Source: Chryseolinea serpens (GTDB taxonomy: Bacteria; Bacteroidota; Bacteroidia; Cytophagales; Cyclobacteriaceae). From it: a stretch of DNA of 64,000 nt. The position numbers and the translations under genes are program-made. Location: positions 124,001-188,000 of the forward strand of contig NZ_FQWQ01000004.1 in assembly GCF_900129725.1 (NCBI RefSeq), written 5' to 3'. This document shows positions 16,648-26,686 of this stretch, piece by piece. A model generated the notes under the pieces. The model did no database searches. It was given only the letters and a program-made list of their open reading frames with translations, and was not told the DNA's origin. Position 1 is the first letter of the stretch. Each line of letters starts with the position of its first letter.

Positions 16648-16982
16648 CCTCGTGCGGAGATTGTGTGCAGGGTTGGCGGCCACCGGATCGGGGCCGTTGA
16701 GCCTTGAAAATGACGCGGACAAAGGAGCGATTTACCACACGTCCTTTCTGCCATCGTTAGCAAAATAGAAAAGTTCCCGTCTTTGTTTCGAAGGCACTCA
16801 AAACATACATGAGAAGTCCGGTTTTACACGGGTGAAATGTGCTCTTTTCAATTTAAAATCATTCTAAATTACACTGATATTCTTCGAAATTGACCCCATC
16901 TAAGCATTCCGTAATTACCTTTCGCAGGTTTTGAAATGGGGCACGAAAACCCCATAATTTATTGCGCAACGGCCTAAATAAA
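16648..16982. other. intergenic region upstream of the ACIII operon
   Basis: About 335 bp without a supported gene. It contains a small stem ATGGGG/CCCCAT around CACGAAAA near 16936-16955, which might end transcription or form a leader structure upstream of the act promoter. Nothing else recognisable. Confidence 0.5.
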
Positions 16983-17013
16983 TTTGAAAAAATGAGTTCC
17001 GATAGTAGATTTG
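16983..17013 (+). promoter_or_regulatory. Bacteroidota-type promoter of the act (ACIII) operon
   Basis: TTTG (16983-16986), 19-nt spacer, TAGATTTG (17006-17013): an exact match to TTTG-N19-21-TAnnTTTG. It lies 35 bp before the ATG at 17049, so transcription would start inside the longer open frame that begins at 16962, which supports the 17049 start for actA. Confidence 0.7.
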
Positions 17014-17048
17014 TGCCGCTTGTTTTGAAAACGGACACTGAACCAAAC

Positions 17049-18293
17049 ATGAATAGAAATTTTATCTCCTCCGCTTGCAAGTTCCTCTCCCTGGTTTTCG
17101 TCTTCGCATTTCTCAATCTTACATCTAACGCTCAGGAAATCTCCAAAGAGCCCGCTGCCATCAGCGCTGGTGAGACATTGTTTAATGCCAACTGTAAAGC
17201 CTGTCACAGAGTAAAGTCCAAGTTAGTAGGTCCCGCGTTGCAAAACGTTTACGACCGGGCCCCTTCCATCGACTGGATCAAGTCGTTTGTGAAGAATTCC
17301 TCCGGTGTCATCGCAAGTGGAGATGACTACGCCAACAAGCTGTACAATGAGTTCAACAAAACTCAGATGACAGCTTTTTCTTCTTTTAAGGATGCCGACA
17401 TCATGAACATCCTGGCCTACATCAAGGCCGAAACGGAGAAGGTGGCTGTTACCCAGGTACCTAACGGTCCGGTTCCTCCCACAGGCGGCGGCGATGGCGG
17501 TGTTTCGAAAACCTACCTCGACGTCATCCTCGCCGGCATGCTCCTCATCCTGGTGTTGTTGTTGATCATCTTAGGTTTCCTGGTTTCCGCCCTCAAGCGT
17601 TTCCTCGATCAGAAAGAACTTTCAGAGGAAGAGAAAGAAGTTGTTCATTCACCCATCACGCTCGGTACAGTGACCAGCAGCTCGGGTTTCATTTTCATCG
17701 TGGTGTTCCTGGCCGGTGCGCTGGGCTTCAAAGCGGTGATCAACGGTTTATATTCTATCGGTATTCAGCAAGGCTATGCTCCCAAGCAGCCGATTGCTTT
17801 CTCGCACAAGATCCACGCCGGTCAATTGGAGATCGACTGTAAATATTGCCACGTAGGCGTCATGAAAGGGAAGAGCGCTACCATTCCTTCTGTCAACATC
17901 TGTATGAACTGCCACAACCAGATCAAAGAAGGTCAGCAGACAGGAACGGGCGAAATTGCCAAGATCACGGCGGCGTGGGAAAATAAGAAACCCATCGAGT
18001 GGGTTCGTATCCACAACCTTCCTGACCTGGCCTACTTCAACCACTCCCAGCACGTGAATGTGGCGGGCGTTGAATGCCAGACTTGCCACGGTCCTATCGA
18101 AACGATGGACGTTGTTCGTCAGCACTCTTTATTGACCATGGGCTGGTGTATCGATTGCCACCGCAAAACCGATGTGAACACCAAAGGCAACGCATACTAC
18201 GACAAGCTGGTAGAGCTGCACAAAGAAAAGTCGAAGACACCGATGAAGGTAGAGGATGAAGGTGGATTGGAATGTGCCAAGTGTCACTATTAA
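17049..18293 (+). CDS. actA: alternative complex III subunit A, multiheme cytochrome c with extra N-terminal cytochrome c domain
   Basis: A 414-residue protein. A signal peptide (MNRNFISSACKFLSLVFVFAFLNLTSNA) is followed by a mono-heme cytochrome c domain (NCKACH; C49, C52, H53), a proline/glycine linker, two membrane helices (about 155-178 and 211-232), and the classic ActA pentaheme region with CKYCH (C264), CMNCH, CQTCH, CIDCH and CAKCH. The total is six CxxCH motifs, versus the five of Rhodothermus-type ActA. It receives electrons from the ActB iron-sulfur clusters and passes them towards cytochrome c or the oxidase on the periplasmic side. Start chosen at the ATG 35 bp after a promoter; the frame is open further upstream to a TTG at 16962. 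First gene of actABCDEF. Confidence 0.92.
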   Translation: MNRNFISSACKFLSLVFVFAFLNLTSNAQEISKEPAAISAGETLFNANCKACHRVKSKLVGPALQNVYDRAPSIDWIKSFVKNSSGVIASGDDYANKLYNEFNKTQMTAFSSFKDADIMNILAYIKAETEKVAVTQVPNGPVPPTGGGDGGVSKTYLDVILAGMLLILVLLLIILGFLVSALKRFLDQKELSEEEKEVVHSPITLGTVTSSSGFIFIVVFLAGALGFKAVINGLYSIGIQQGYAPKQPIAFSHKIHAGQLEIDCKYCHVGVMKGKSATIPSVNICMNCHNQIKEGQQTGTGEIAKITAAWENKKPIEWVRIHNLPDLAYFNHSQHVNVAGVECQTCHGPIETMDVVRQHSLLTMGWCIDCHRKTDVNTKGNAYYDKLVELHKEKSKTPMKVEDEGGLECAKCHY

Positions 18294-18335
18294 TATATAG
18301 AATAATTACGGTCAACGCATCGCGATAAACGATTT

Positions 18336-21300
18336 ATGGAAGAATCAAAGAAGGTATACTGGAAAGGCATAGAGCAACTGGCCAACAACCCGGAGTTTGT
18401 AAAGCACGCTCACGAAGAATTTGCTCAGCCAGGACCGGAAGAAGATCTGGGTCATTCCCGCAGGGATTTCTTGAAAATGATGGGCTTTGGTGTGTCGGCC
18501 GTAGCATTGGCCGCTTGCGAAGCGCCCGTGCGCAAGGCTATTCCGTATGTGAACAAGCCGCTCGACATCGATCCCAGCATCCCGAACTACTACGCTTCAA
18601 CCTACACCAACGGCGGCGACTACGCCAGCATCGTGGTGAAGACCCGCGAAGGTCGTCCGATCAAAATTGAAGGTAACGCGCTTTCGAGCGTGTCCAAAGG
18701 CGGCACCAGCGCTCAGGTAGAGGCTTCGGTGCTCTCTTTATATGACAACTCCAGACTCCGCGGTCCTTTTAAAAGAGGCGGCGAGAAGAAAGAAAAGATC
18801 ACCTGGGAAGATCTTGACAAGGAGGTAGGCGCAAAGTTGGGTGAAATTGCCGGCAAAGGCGGTCAGATCCGCATCGTTAGCAACTCGATCCTGAGCCCCA
18901 GCACAAAAGCAGCCATCGCAAAATTCACAGCGAAATATCCTACGACACAACACGTTCAGTACGATCAAGTATCTGCTTACGGCGTGTTGAAAGCCAACGA
19001 AGCTTCTTTCGGCAAGGCGTTCATTCCTTCCTACGACTTCAGCAAAGCTTCCGTGATCGTGAGCGTTGCCGCCGACTTCCTGGGCAGCTGGATCTCCCCG
19101 ATAGAATTCACCAAGCAATACGCCATTACGCGCGATGTGACCGAAGAAAAGAAAGAGATGTCTCGCCACTATCAGTTCGAGTCAATCTTGTCGATCACCG
19201 GTGCCAACGCCGACTACAGAGGACAAATCAAACCTTCGGAAGAAGGAACGGTCATCGTGACCTTGTATAACCTGATCGCAGCCAAAGCCGGCAAGCCTGC
19301 CGTTTCGGGTGGCGATGAGAAAATAAAATACGCCGCCAAAGCTGCGGAAGACCTGTGGGCTGCCCGTGGCAAAGCGCTGGTCGTAGCGGGTTCGAACGAC
19401 AAATCGGTTCAGATCCTCGTGAACGGCATCAACGACATGCTGGGAAGCTACGGCACCACCATCGACACCGCCGTTACGGTGAACTATCGTCAAGGCGACG
19501 ATGCCGCCATGGCAGCATTTGTGAGCGACGTGGAAGGCGGCAAAGTAGACGGCGTGATCTTCTACAATTGCAACCCAGTATACGATTATCCCCAAGGCGA
19601 CAAACTGGGCGCAGCGCTGAAGAGCGTAGCCCTGACGGTAGCCACCAGCTATAAAGAAGAAGAGACCGGCGCGCAGGCACAATACCTGGCACCCGATCAC
19701 CACTACCTCGAAGCCTGGAACGACGCCGAGCCGAAGAAAAATATGTACAGCTTAGGCCAGCCGGCCATCACGCCGATCTTCAAGTCGCGTGCCGCGCAAG
19801 AAAGCCTTTTGCTGTGGGCCGGCGAACCGAAAGCCGACTACTTTGAAATTCTCCAAAGCAACTGGAAGACCTGGTTCTACAAAGGCCAAGGCGATTTCCA
19901 AACGTTCTGGGACAAAGCCCTCTACGATGGCGTATTGGAGTTGCCCGCCGAACCGGCAGCAGCTGTAGCCTTCGCCGGCGACGTGAACGCCGCTGCGAGC
20001 GCGATTGCCAGCACACCGAAGTCAGCCGGCTTCGAGTTGGTGATCTACGAAAGCGGTAACATCGGTAACGGATCACAATCCAACAACCCGTTGTTGCAAG
20101 AGCTTCCCGATCCCATCACCAAAGCCGTTTGGGATCACTATGTAACCGTATCTCCGAAAGACGCGAAGGACATCAACTTCAGCGAAAGCATCACCAAATA
20201 TTTCACGATCGCCGTAGAAGGCAAGTCGGTCAAGCTTCCCGTGTTGGTTCAACCCGGACAAACTCCCGGCACGATCGGCGTACCCCTCGGCTACGGCCGC
20301 ACCAAAGCCGGCAAGGTAGCCGATGGCATCGGTGTGAATGTTTACCCGCTCGTAGCGATGGTGAACGGCTCGTTGAGCTATGTGCTCAACAATGTGAAAT
20401 TCGATAAGACAAACGAAGAATACCAGATCGCGCAGACGCAAACCCATAACACGTACATGGGCCGTCAGACCGTGGTGCAGGAAACCACCCTGGCCAAATT
20501 CCAGGAAAAACATTGGGACCGCGAGTTCCATCCCACGGTTTCCACCTGGGCCGATCCCAAGCATAAAGTCGCTCCCGGCGAAATGGCCATCTGGAAAGGT
20601 CACGAATACAAAGATCACCATTGGGGCATGGCCATCGACCTGAACACCTGTATCGGTTGTGGCGCTTGCGTGGTGGCTTGTAACGTAGAGAACAACGTGT
20701 CGCTGGTAGGTCGCGAAGAAGTGATCAAGCGCCGCGAAATGCATTGGCTGCGCATCGACCGCTACTACAGCAGCGACGCTCCCGCCGACGATTGGAGAGG
20801 TGTTGAAGTGGCTGCGGAAAACCCTGAAGTGGTGTTCCAGCCCATGCTGTGCCAACATTGTAACAACGCACCTTGCGAAACGGTATGCCCCGTGGCAGCT
20901 ACGACGCACAGCACCGAAGGTCTGAACCAAATGACCTACAACCGCTGTATCGGAACACGCTATTGCGCAAACAACTGTCCTTATAAAGTAAGACGTTTCA
21001 ACTGGTTCAAATATCACGACAACCGTCAGTTCGAAACCGCTAACCCGGCCATGAACACCGACCTGGGCAAGATGGTATTGAACCCCGATGTGACCGTACG
21101 TTCACGCGGTGTGATGGAGAAATGCTCGTTCTGCGTGCAACGCATCCAGGCCGGCAAGCTCACCGCCAAGCGCGAAAGAAGACCGATGAACGACGGCGAA
21201 GTGGTAACCGCCTGCCAGGCATCGTGCTCCACGGGCGCCATTGTATTCGGCGACATCAACAACCCCGAGAGCAAGATCTCCAAGCTGTTGAAGATCAGAC

Positions 21301-21446
21301 CGGCAGACCCCGAACGCCCGCACCGCGTAGACAAGATCACGGACAATCCCCGTGCCTACCAAGTGCTCGAAGAGATCGGCGTGAAGCCCAACATCTGGTA
21401 CCTCACCAAAGTAAGAAACAAGGACAAGGATGCAACCAAGGCGTAA
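18336..21446 (+). CDS. actB: alternative complex III subunit B, molybdopterin-oxidoreductase-like iron-sulfur protein
   Basis: A 1036-residue protein. The N-terminus has an internal twin-arginine motif (SRRDFLKMMGFG, R42-R43) followed by a hydrophobic stretch ending in AAC (C61), a likely Tat signal with lipid attachment as in other ActB proteins. Residues about 70-740 form a molybdopterin-oxidoreductase-like domain, which in characterised ACIII carries no molybdenum cofactor. Residues about 760-1030 are a four-cluster ferredoxin-like domain: CIGCGACVVAC (from C772), CQHCNNAPCETVCP, CIGTRYCANNCP, and CSFC with CQASC. Three [4Fe-4S] and one [3Fe-4S] cluster are expected. It links quinol oxidation in ActC to the hemes of ActA. 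Confidence 0.94.
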   Translation: MEESKKVYWKGIEQLANNPEFVKHAHEEFAQPGPEEDLGHSRRDFLKMMGFGVSAVALAACEAPVRKAIPYVNKPLDIDPSIPNYYASTYTNGGDYASIVVKTREGRPIKIEGNALSSVSKGGTSAQVEASVLSLYDNSRLRGPFKRGGEKKEKITWEDLDKEVGAKLGEIAGKGGQIRIVSNSILSPSTKAAIAKFTAKYPTTQHVQYDQVSAYGVLKANEASFGKAFIPSYDFSKASVIVSVAADFLGSWISPIEFTKQYAITRDVTEEKKEMSRHYQFESILSITGANADYRGQIKPSEEGTVIVTLYNLIAAKAGKPAVSGGDEKIKYAAKAAEDLWAARGKALVVAGSNDKSVQILVNGINDMLGSYGTTIDTAVTVNYRQGDDAAMAAFVSDVEGGKVDGVIFYNCNPVYDYPQGDKLGAALKSVALTVATSYKEEETGAQAQYLAPDHHYLEAWNDAEPKKNMYSLGQPAITPIFKSRAAQESLLLWAGEPKADYFEILQSNWKTWFYKGQGDFQTFWDKALYDGVLELPAEPAAAVAFAGDVNAAASAIASTPKSAGFELVIYESGNIGNGSQSNNPLLQELPDPITKAVWDHYVTVSPKDAKDINFSESITKYFTIAVEGKSVKLPVLVQPGQTPGTIGVPLGYGRTKAGKVADGIGVNVYPLVAMVNGSLSYVLNNVKFDKTNEEYQIAQTQTHNTYMGRQTVVQETTLAKFQEKHWDREFHPTVSTWADPKHKVAPGEMAIWKGHEYKDHHWGMAIDLNTCIGCGACVVACNVENNVSLVGREEVIKRREMHWLRIDRYYSSDAPADDWRGVEVAAENPEVVFQPMLCQHCNNAPCETVCPVAATTHSTEGLNQMTYNRCIGTRYCANNCPYKVRRFNWFKYHDNRQFETANPAMNTDLGKMVLNPDVTVRSRGVMEKCSFCVQRIQAGKLTAKRERRPMNDGEVVTACQASCSTGAIVFGDINNPESKISKLLKIRPADPERPHRVDKITDNPRAYQVLEEIGVKPNIWYLTKVRNKDKDATKA

Positions 21447-21506
21447 GACCGAGGTTGAAAAATCGAAAAACGAATAAGTGTATAACGGATAACTTATAAT
21501 CATAAA

Positions 21507-22904
<1,398 letters not shown>

Positions 22905-22925
22905 TGCACTTGTAAAACAGAGACA

Positions 22926-23456
22926 ATGGACGCAGAAAAAAATTATTTAGTAGGAATATTTGACGACGAAGATGTGCTCGTCAGCGGAGTGACTTCCATC
23001 CGCGAAAAGGGTGTGAAGATCCACGAAGTATATTCGCCGTTCCCGGTGCACGGCCTGGATGAGGTGCTCGGCTACAAACGCAGCCGTTTGCCCATCGCCG
23101 CCTTCATGTTCGGCATGACCGGCACCAGCCTGGCCCTGCTCATGCAGATCTGGATGTTGGGCTATGACTGGCCCATGATCATCGGTGGTAAGAACTTTGT
23201 GTCGCTGCCGCCTTTTATCCCTGTGACCTTCGAGCTCACCGTATTGTTGTCGGCCCTCGGCATGGTGGCGACCTTCATGATCGTAAGCGATCTGAAGCCC
23301 TACCGCTGGCCCCGCCAGTTCGACTTGCGCAGCACCGACGACAAACACGTGATGGCCATTGACCTGGCGCTGAACCACGGCAAAAGCAAAAGCGAGATCA
23401 CCAGCATCCTGAAAGCCGCTGGTGCCACTGAAGTGAATGAAAAGAACTTTGAATAA
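22926..23456 (+). CDS. actD: alternative complex III subunit D (DUF3341)
   Basis: A 176-residue protein of the DUF3341 family. An N-terminal soluble ferredoxin-fold-like part (LVGIFDDEDVLVSGVTSIREKGVKIHEVYSPFPVHGLDEVLG) is followed by two membrane helices (about 56-78 and 96-120) and a short cytoplasmic tail. In the solved ACIII structures ActD is a small cofactor-free subunit packed against ActC. It ends 16 bp before the actE start. Confidence 0.93.
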   Translation: MDAEKNYLVGIFDDEDVLVSGVTSIREKGVKIHEVYSPFPVHGLDEVLGYKRSRLPIAAFMFGMTGTSLALLMQIWMLGYDWPMIIGGKNFVSLPPFIPVTFELTVLLSALGMVATFMIVSDLKPYRWPRQFDLRSTDDKHVMAIDLALNHGKSKSEITSILKAAGATEVNEKNFE

Positions 23457-23472
23457 TCCGAGAATATACCAT

Positions 23473-24141
23473 ATGCGCATTGTATCCACTTTGTTTGTAG
23501 CATTTTCTGCCGCCGTCGTGTTGACTTCCTGTGGTGCCGGTGGTGACAACCAGGGAACAGAATATGCCCCCAACATGTATCACTCCGTGGCGTATGAGCC
23601 CTATTCTCAGATCACCGACGAGGATGCGGGACGCTGGCTGACGTCGATCGACTATCCCGATGGCCACGCCGAATTTTACAACTCCAATAAGTTCAACCCC
23701 TACCGCATGAACATGCGGGAGTCGGCTCCCCACACCGTAGCCCGCAACAAGCACGGATGGTTGCCTTACCGCCTCGGTAAAGACAGCCTCGCGTTTGCCG
23801 CAGCCAACGTGAAGAGCCCGCTCGACTCCACGGCCGCCATCATTGCCGACGGAAAAGTATTATACGAGACCTATTGCGACCACTGCCACGGCCCCAAAGG
23901 CAAAGGCGACGGCAAAGTAGCTGCCGGTGGCATCAAGGTAGAAGTGAACGGCGAACAAAAGGAACGTTCGATCTATGCCGGTGTAGCCAACCTGACCAGC
24001 GACGCATTGAAAGGCGTGAGCGAAGGTCACATCTTCCACGTGATCACGATGGGCAAAGGCCTCATGTGGTCGCACGGATCACAGATCAGCCCCGAAGACC
24101 GCTGGAAGATCGCCAAGTATGTGAAGACCCTTCAAAAATAA
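23473..24141 (+). CDS. actE: alternative complex III subunit E, mono-heme cytochrome c lipoprotein
   Basis: A 222-residue lipoprotein: signal MRIVSTLFVAFSAAVVLTSC with the lipid-modified C20. The single heme motif is YCDHCH (C135, C138, H139) in a cytochrome c domain spanning about 122-222, with M in GKGLMWSHGSQI as the probable sixth ligand. In ACIII this is the mono-heme subunit that can hand electrons to the oxidase. I use the ATG at 23473 because the in-frame ATG at 23437 lies inside actD and would place charged residues before the signal peptide. Confidence 0.92.
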   Translation: MRIVSTLFVAFSAAVVLTSCGAGGDNQGTEYAPNMYHSVAYEPYSQITDEDAGRWLTSIDYPDGHAEFYNSNKFNPYRMNMRESAPHTVARNKHGWLPYRLGKDSLAFAAANVKSPLDSTAAIIADGKVLYETYCDHCHGPKGKGDGKVAAGGIKVEVNGEQKERSIYAGVANLTSDALKGVSEGHIFHVITMGKGLMWSHGSQISPEDRWKIAKYVKTLQK

Positions 24142-24185
24142 TTGAGGTACCAACGTAGAACTGAAAAACGGATAACGATAAAACA

Positions 24186-25574
24186 ATGGCTCATCAAGTA
24201 GAAGTTACGGAAGAACATTATGTATTCAAGCCATCGCTCAAGACGAAGCTTTATGCCATTTTAGGTATTGGAGCGCTCCTTTTAGTGCTCGGCCTGCTCT
24301 TTTCGAAAGACCCGGCAACGGCTGAGGGAGCAGAGCATGGCGGTGGTCATGGTGGTCATAACGCATCAGTAGAAGCCACACACCTGGTGGCCACCGCTGA
24401 AGAGCATGCCGCAGCTTCCGAAGGTCATCACGAAGCCGGTGGCGAGCACCACGAAACCAAATATTGGATCAAGCGTCTGTACACCACCCTGTGGATGAAC
24501 AACGTGTATTTCGCCGGTCTGGGCATCATCGGTTTGTTTTTCGTAGCCGTCCAATATGCCGCACAGGCGGGATGGTCGGTAGGAGTACAGCGCATTGCGC
24601 TCGCCATGGGCACCTGGATTCCGGTTGCCGGCTTGCTCATGCTTGCCCTCTGGTTCGTTACGAAACACGACATTTTCCATTGGACGCATTCATATTTATA
24701 CCAGGACGGACCTCAATTCGATAAGATCATCGATAAGAAAGGACCGTTCTTCTTCTGGCCTTTGAAAGGCGGCACATTCCCGATCTTCTTCATCTTCCGC
24801 ATGGTATTGTTCTTTGGCTTGTGGTACTGGTTCTTCTCCAAAATCCGCAAGAATATGATCTCCGAGGACCTGGAAGGCGGAACTTCCTGGTGGTACAAGA
24901 GCCGCGGTCTTTCCGCTTGGTTCCTTGTATTCTTCGGTGCCAGCTCTTCCATCGCCGCATGGGACTGGGTGATGAGCATCGACACCCACTGGTTTAGCAC
25001 CATGTTTGGCTGGTATGTATTCGCCAGCTGGTGGGTAACCGGTTTGGCCGTGATCACCCTCATCGCCGCACACTTGAAGAGTGCCGGCTACCTCAAGATC
25101 GTAAACGCAAACCACCTCCACGACCTGGGCAAGTTTGTGTTCGCTTTCTCCATCTTCTGGACCTATATCTGGTTTTCGCAATTCCTGCTGATCTACTACG
25201 CACACATCCCCGAGGAAACCGTGTATTTCGTAGAACGGATGCGCAACAGTCCGTACAGCTGGATCTTCTACTTCAATATTATTGTTAATTTCGTGTTGCC
25301 GTTCCTGTTGTTCATGACGCGCGATGCAAAGCGCCACTTGTCTACTCTGAAGCTGGTTTGCCCCATTGTCATCATCGGTCACTGGTTCGACTTCTTCAAC
25401 ATGGTAACGCCCGGCGTCATGAAGCACTCTGGAGGAATTGGCTTTGTGGAGATCGGTATGTTCTTGATCTTCGCCGCAGTGTTCCTGCTGGTCGTGCTGA
25501 ATAGTCTGACGAAGCTGCCGCTGTTTGGCAAAAACGATCCGATGTTACAAGAGAGTCTTCATCACCACATTTAA
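24186..25574 (+). CDS. actF: alternative complex III subunit F, membrane subunit
   Basis: A 462-residue integral membrane protein with about ten helices and a His-rich segment in the loop after the first helix (residues ~43-90, HGGGHGGHN and EGHHEAGGEHHE). It is related to ActC but lacks a quinol site in characterised complexes; a role in proton translocation has been proposed for this subunit. The His-rich loop is longer than needed for the fold and might bind metal. It is the last act gene; oxidase subunit II starts 15 bp downstream. Confidence 0.92.
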   Translation: MAHQVEVTEEHYVFKPSLKTKLYAILGIGALLLVLGLLFSKDPATAEGAEHGGGHGGHNASVEATHLVATAEEHAAASEGHHEAGGEHHETKYWIKRLYTTLWMNNVYFAGLGIIGLFFVAVQYAAQAGWSVGVQRIALAMGTWIPVAGLLMLALWFVTKHDIFHWTHSYLYQDGPQFDKIIDKKGPFFFWPLKGGTFPIFFIFRMVLFFGLWYWFFSKIRKNMISEDLEGGTSWWYKSRGLSAWFLVFFGASSSIAAWDWVMSIDTHWFSTMFGWYVFASWWVTGLAVITLIAAHLKSAGYLKIVNANHLHDLGKFVFAFSIFWTYIWFSQFLLIYYAHIPEETVYFVERMRNSPYSWIFYFNIIVNFVLPFLLFMTRDAKRHLSTLKLVCPIVIIGHWFDFFNMVTPGVMKHSGGIGFVEIGMFLIFAAVFLLVVLNSLTKLPLFGKNDPMLQESLHHHI

Positions 25575-25589
25575 TGTATAGAAACTGAT

Positions 25590-26666
25590 ATGATGAGTTT
25601 GATTATTATTCTTGGCGTTGTTCTCATCCTGGGGATCCTCTATATGATCTTCCGGGTAGGCAACCTGGTAAGCATTGCAAAAGGAGGTGTGGTTGACGAA
25701 AAGTCAAGTACGGCGAACAAAGTAAATGCAGCCCTTTTTATCGTATTCATGGTGGGAAGCCTCGGCCTGTTCTTCTGGTATTCCTTCAGCCATTTTCACG
25801 AATACACGTTGCCCGTTGCTTCCGTGCACGGCAAACATACTGACAACCTGTTCTGGATCACCATGTGGGTGACGGTGATTGCGTTTGTGATCATCAGCAT
25901 CGTCATGTTCGTGTTCATCTACCAATATCAATACAAAGAAGGCCGCAAAGCCAAGTATTTCCCCGACAATCACTACCTGGAGTTGGCATGGACCATCATC
26001 CCGGCGATCGTATTGGCGGTGTTGATCTTCACCGGTCTGCGCGCCTGGAACGACATCACAAGCCCTGCCTCGAAAGACGCGGAAGTGATCGAGCTCGTGG
26101 CCCAGCAATTTGCATGGACCGCCCGCTACCCCGGCGTGAAAGACAAAGAACTTGGAAAAGTAAGCTATAAACTGATCGACAACTTCGGCAACGAATTTGG
26201 TCTCGACCTGTCCGACAAGCATTCCTTCGACGATTTCAAATCGCTGGAGTTGCACTTGCCCGTTGACCAGGAGATCCTGTTGAAGATCCGTGCCAAGGAC
26301 GTGCTCCACAGTGTGTTCCTCCCTCACTTCCGGGTGAAGATGGACGCCGTGCCCGGTATGCCCACCCAATTCAAATTCAAAGCCACCAAGACCACGCAGG
26401 AGATGCGCGACGAGCTTGGCAACCCGAACTTTAATTACGAACTGGCCTGCACCGAAATCTGCGGACGTGGTCACTTCTCGATGAAAATGCCTGTTGTCGT
26501 AGAAAGTCAAGAGGCGTATGAGCGCTGGAAGGCTTCACAGGAAGCATGGTTGAAACAGAATCCCGGCTACCTCGATAAGGTACCGGCAGCATTGAAGGAA
26601 GCGGCGATGATCCAGGCAGGCATGCAGAAAGATCCCGGCGCAACAGTAGCGGAAGTAAAACAATAG
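25590..26666 (+). CDS. cytochrome c oxidase subunit II
   Basis: A 358-residue protein with an additional N-terminal helix (3-25), then two helices (about 48-70 and 90-112) and another hydrophobic stretch at about 128-150, followed by the periplasmic cupredoxin domain. All CuA ligands are present: H240 (VLHSVFLPHF), and C287, C291, H295, M298 in CTEICGRGHFSM, with E289 as the backbone ligand. There is no fused cytochrome c, so electrons must come from ACIII hemes directly, in keeping with an ACIII-aa3 supercomplex. The C-terminus is extended by about 45 residues rich in Lys, Gln and Ala. Usually named coxB or ctaC. Confidence 0.95.
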   Translation: MMSLIIILGVVLILGILYMIFRVGNLVSIAKGGVVDEKSSTANKVNAALFIVFMVGSLGLFFWYSFSHFHEYTLPVASVHGKHTDNLFWITMWVTVIAFVIISIVMFVFIYQYQYKEGRKAKYFPDNHYLELAWTIIPAIVLAVLIFTGLRAWNDITSPASKDAEVIELVAQQFAWTARYPGVKDKELGKVSYKLIDNFGNEFGLDLSDKHSFDDFKSLELHLPVDQEILLKIRAKDVLHSVFLPHFRVKMDAVPGMPTQFKFKATKTTQEMRDELGNPNFNYELACTEICGRGHFSMKMPVVVESQEAYERWKASQEAWLKQNPGYLDKVPAALKEAAMIQAGMQKDPGATVAEVKQ

Positions 26667-26686
26667 GTTAAAAGATTTATCAAAAC

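Noticed and set aside
16962-17048. Longer actA frame from a TTG start
   Set aside because: It would begin upstream of the promoter at 16983-17013 and place 29 charged residues before the signal peptide.
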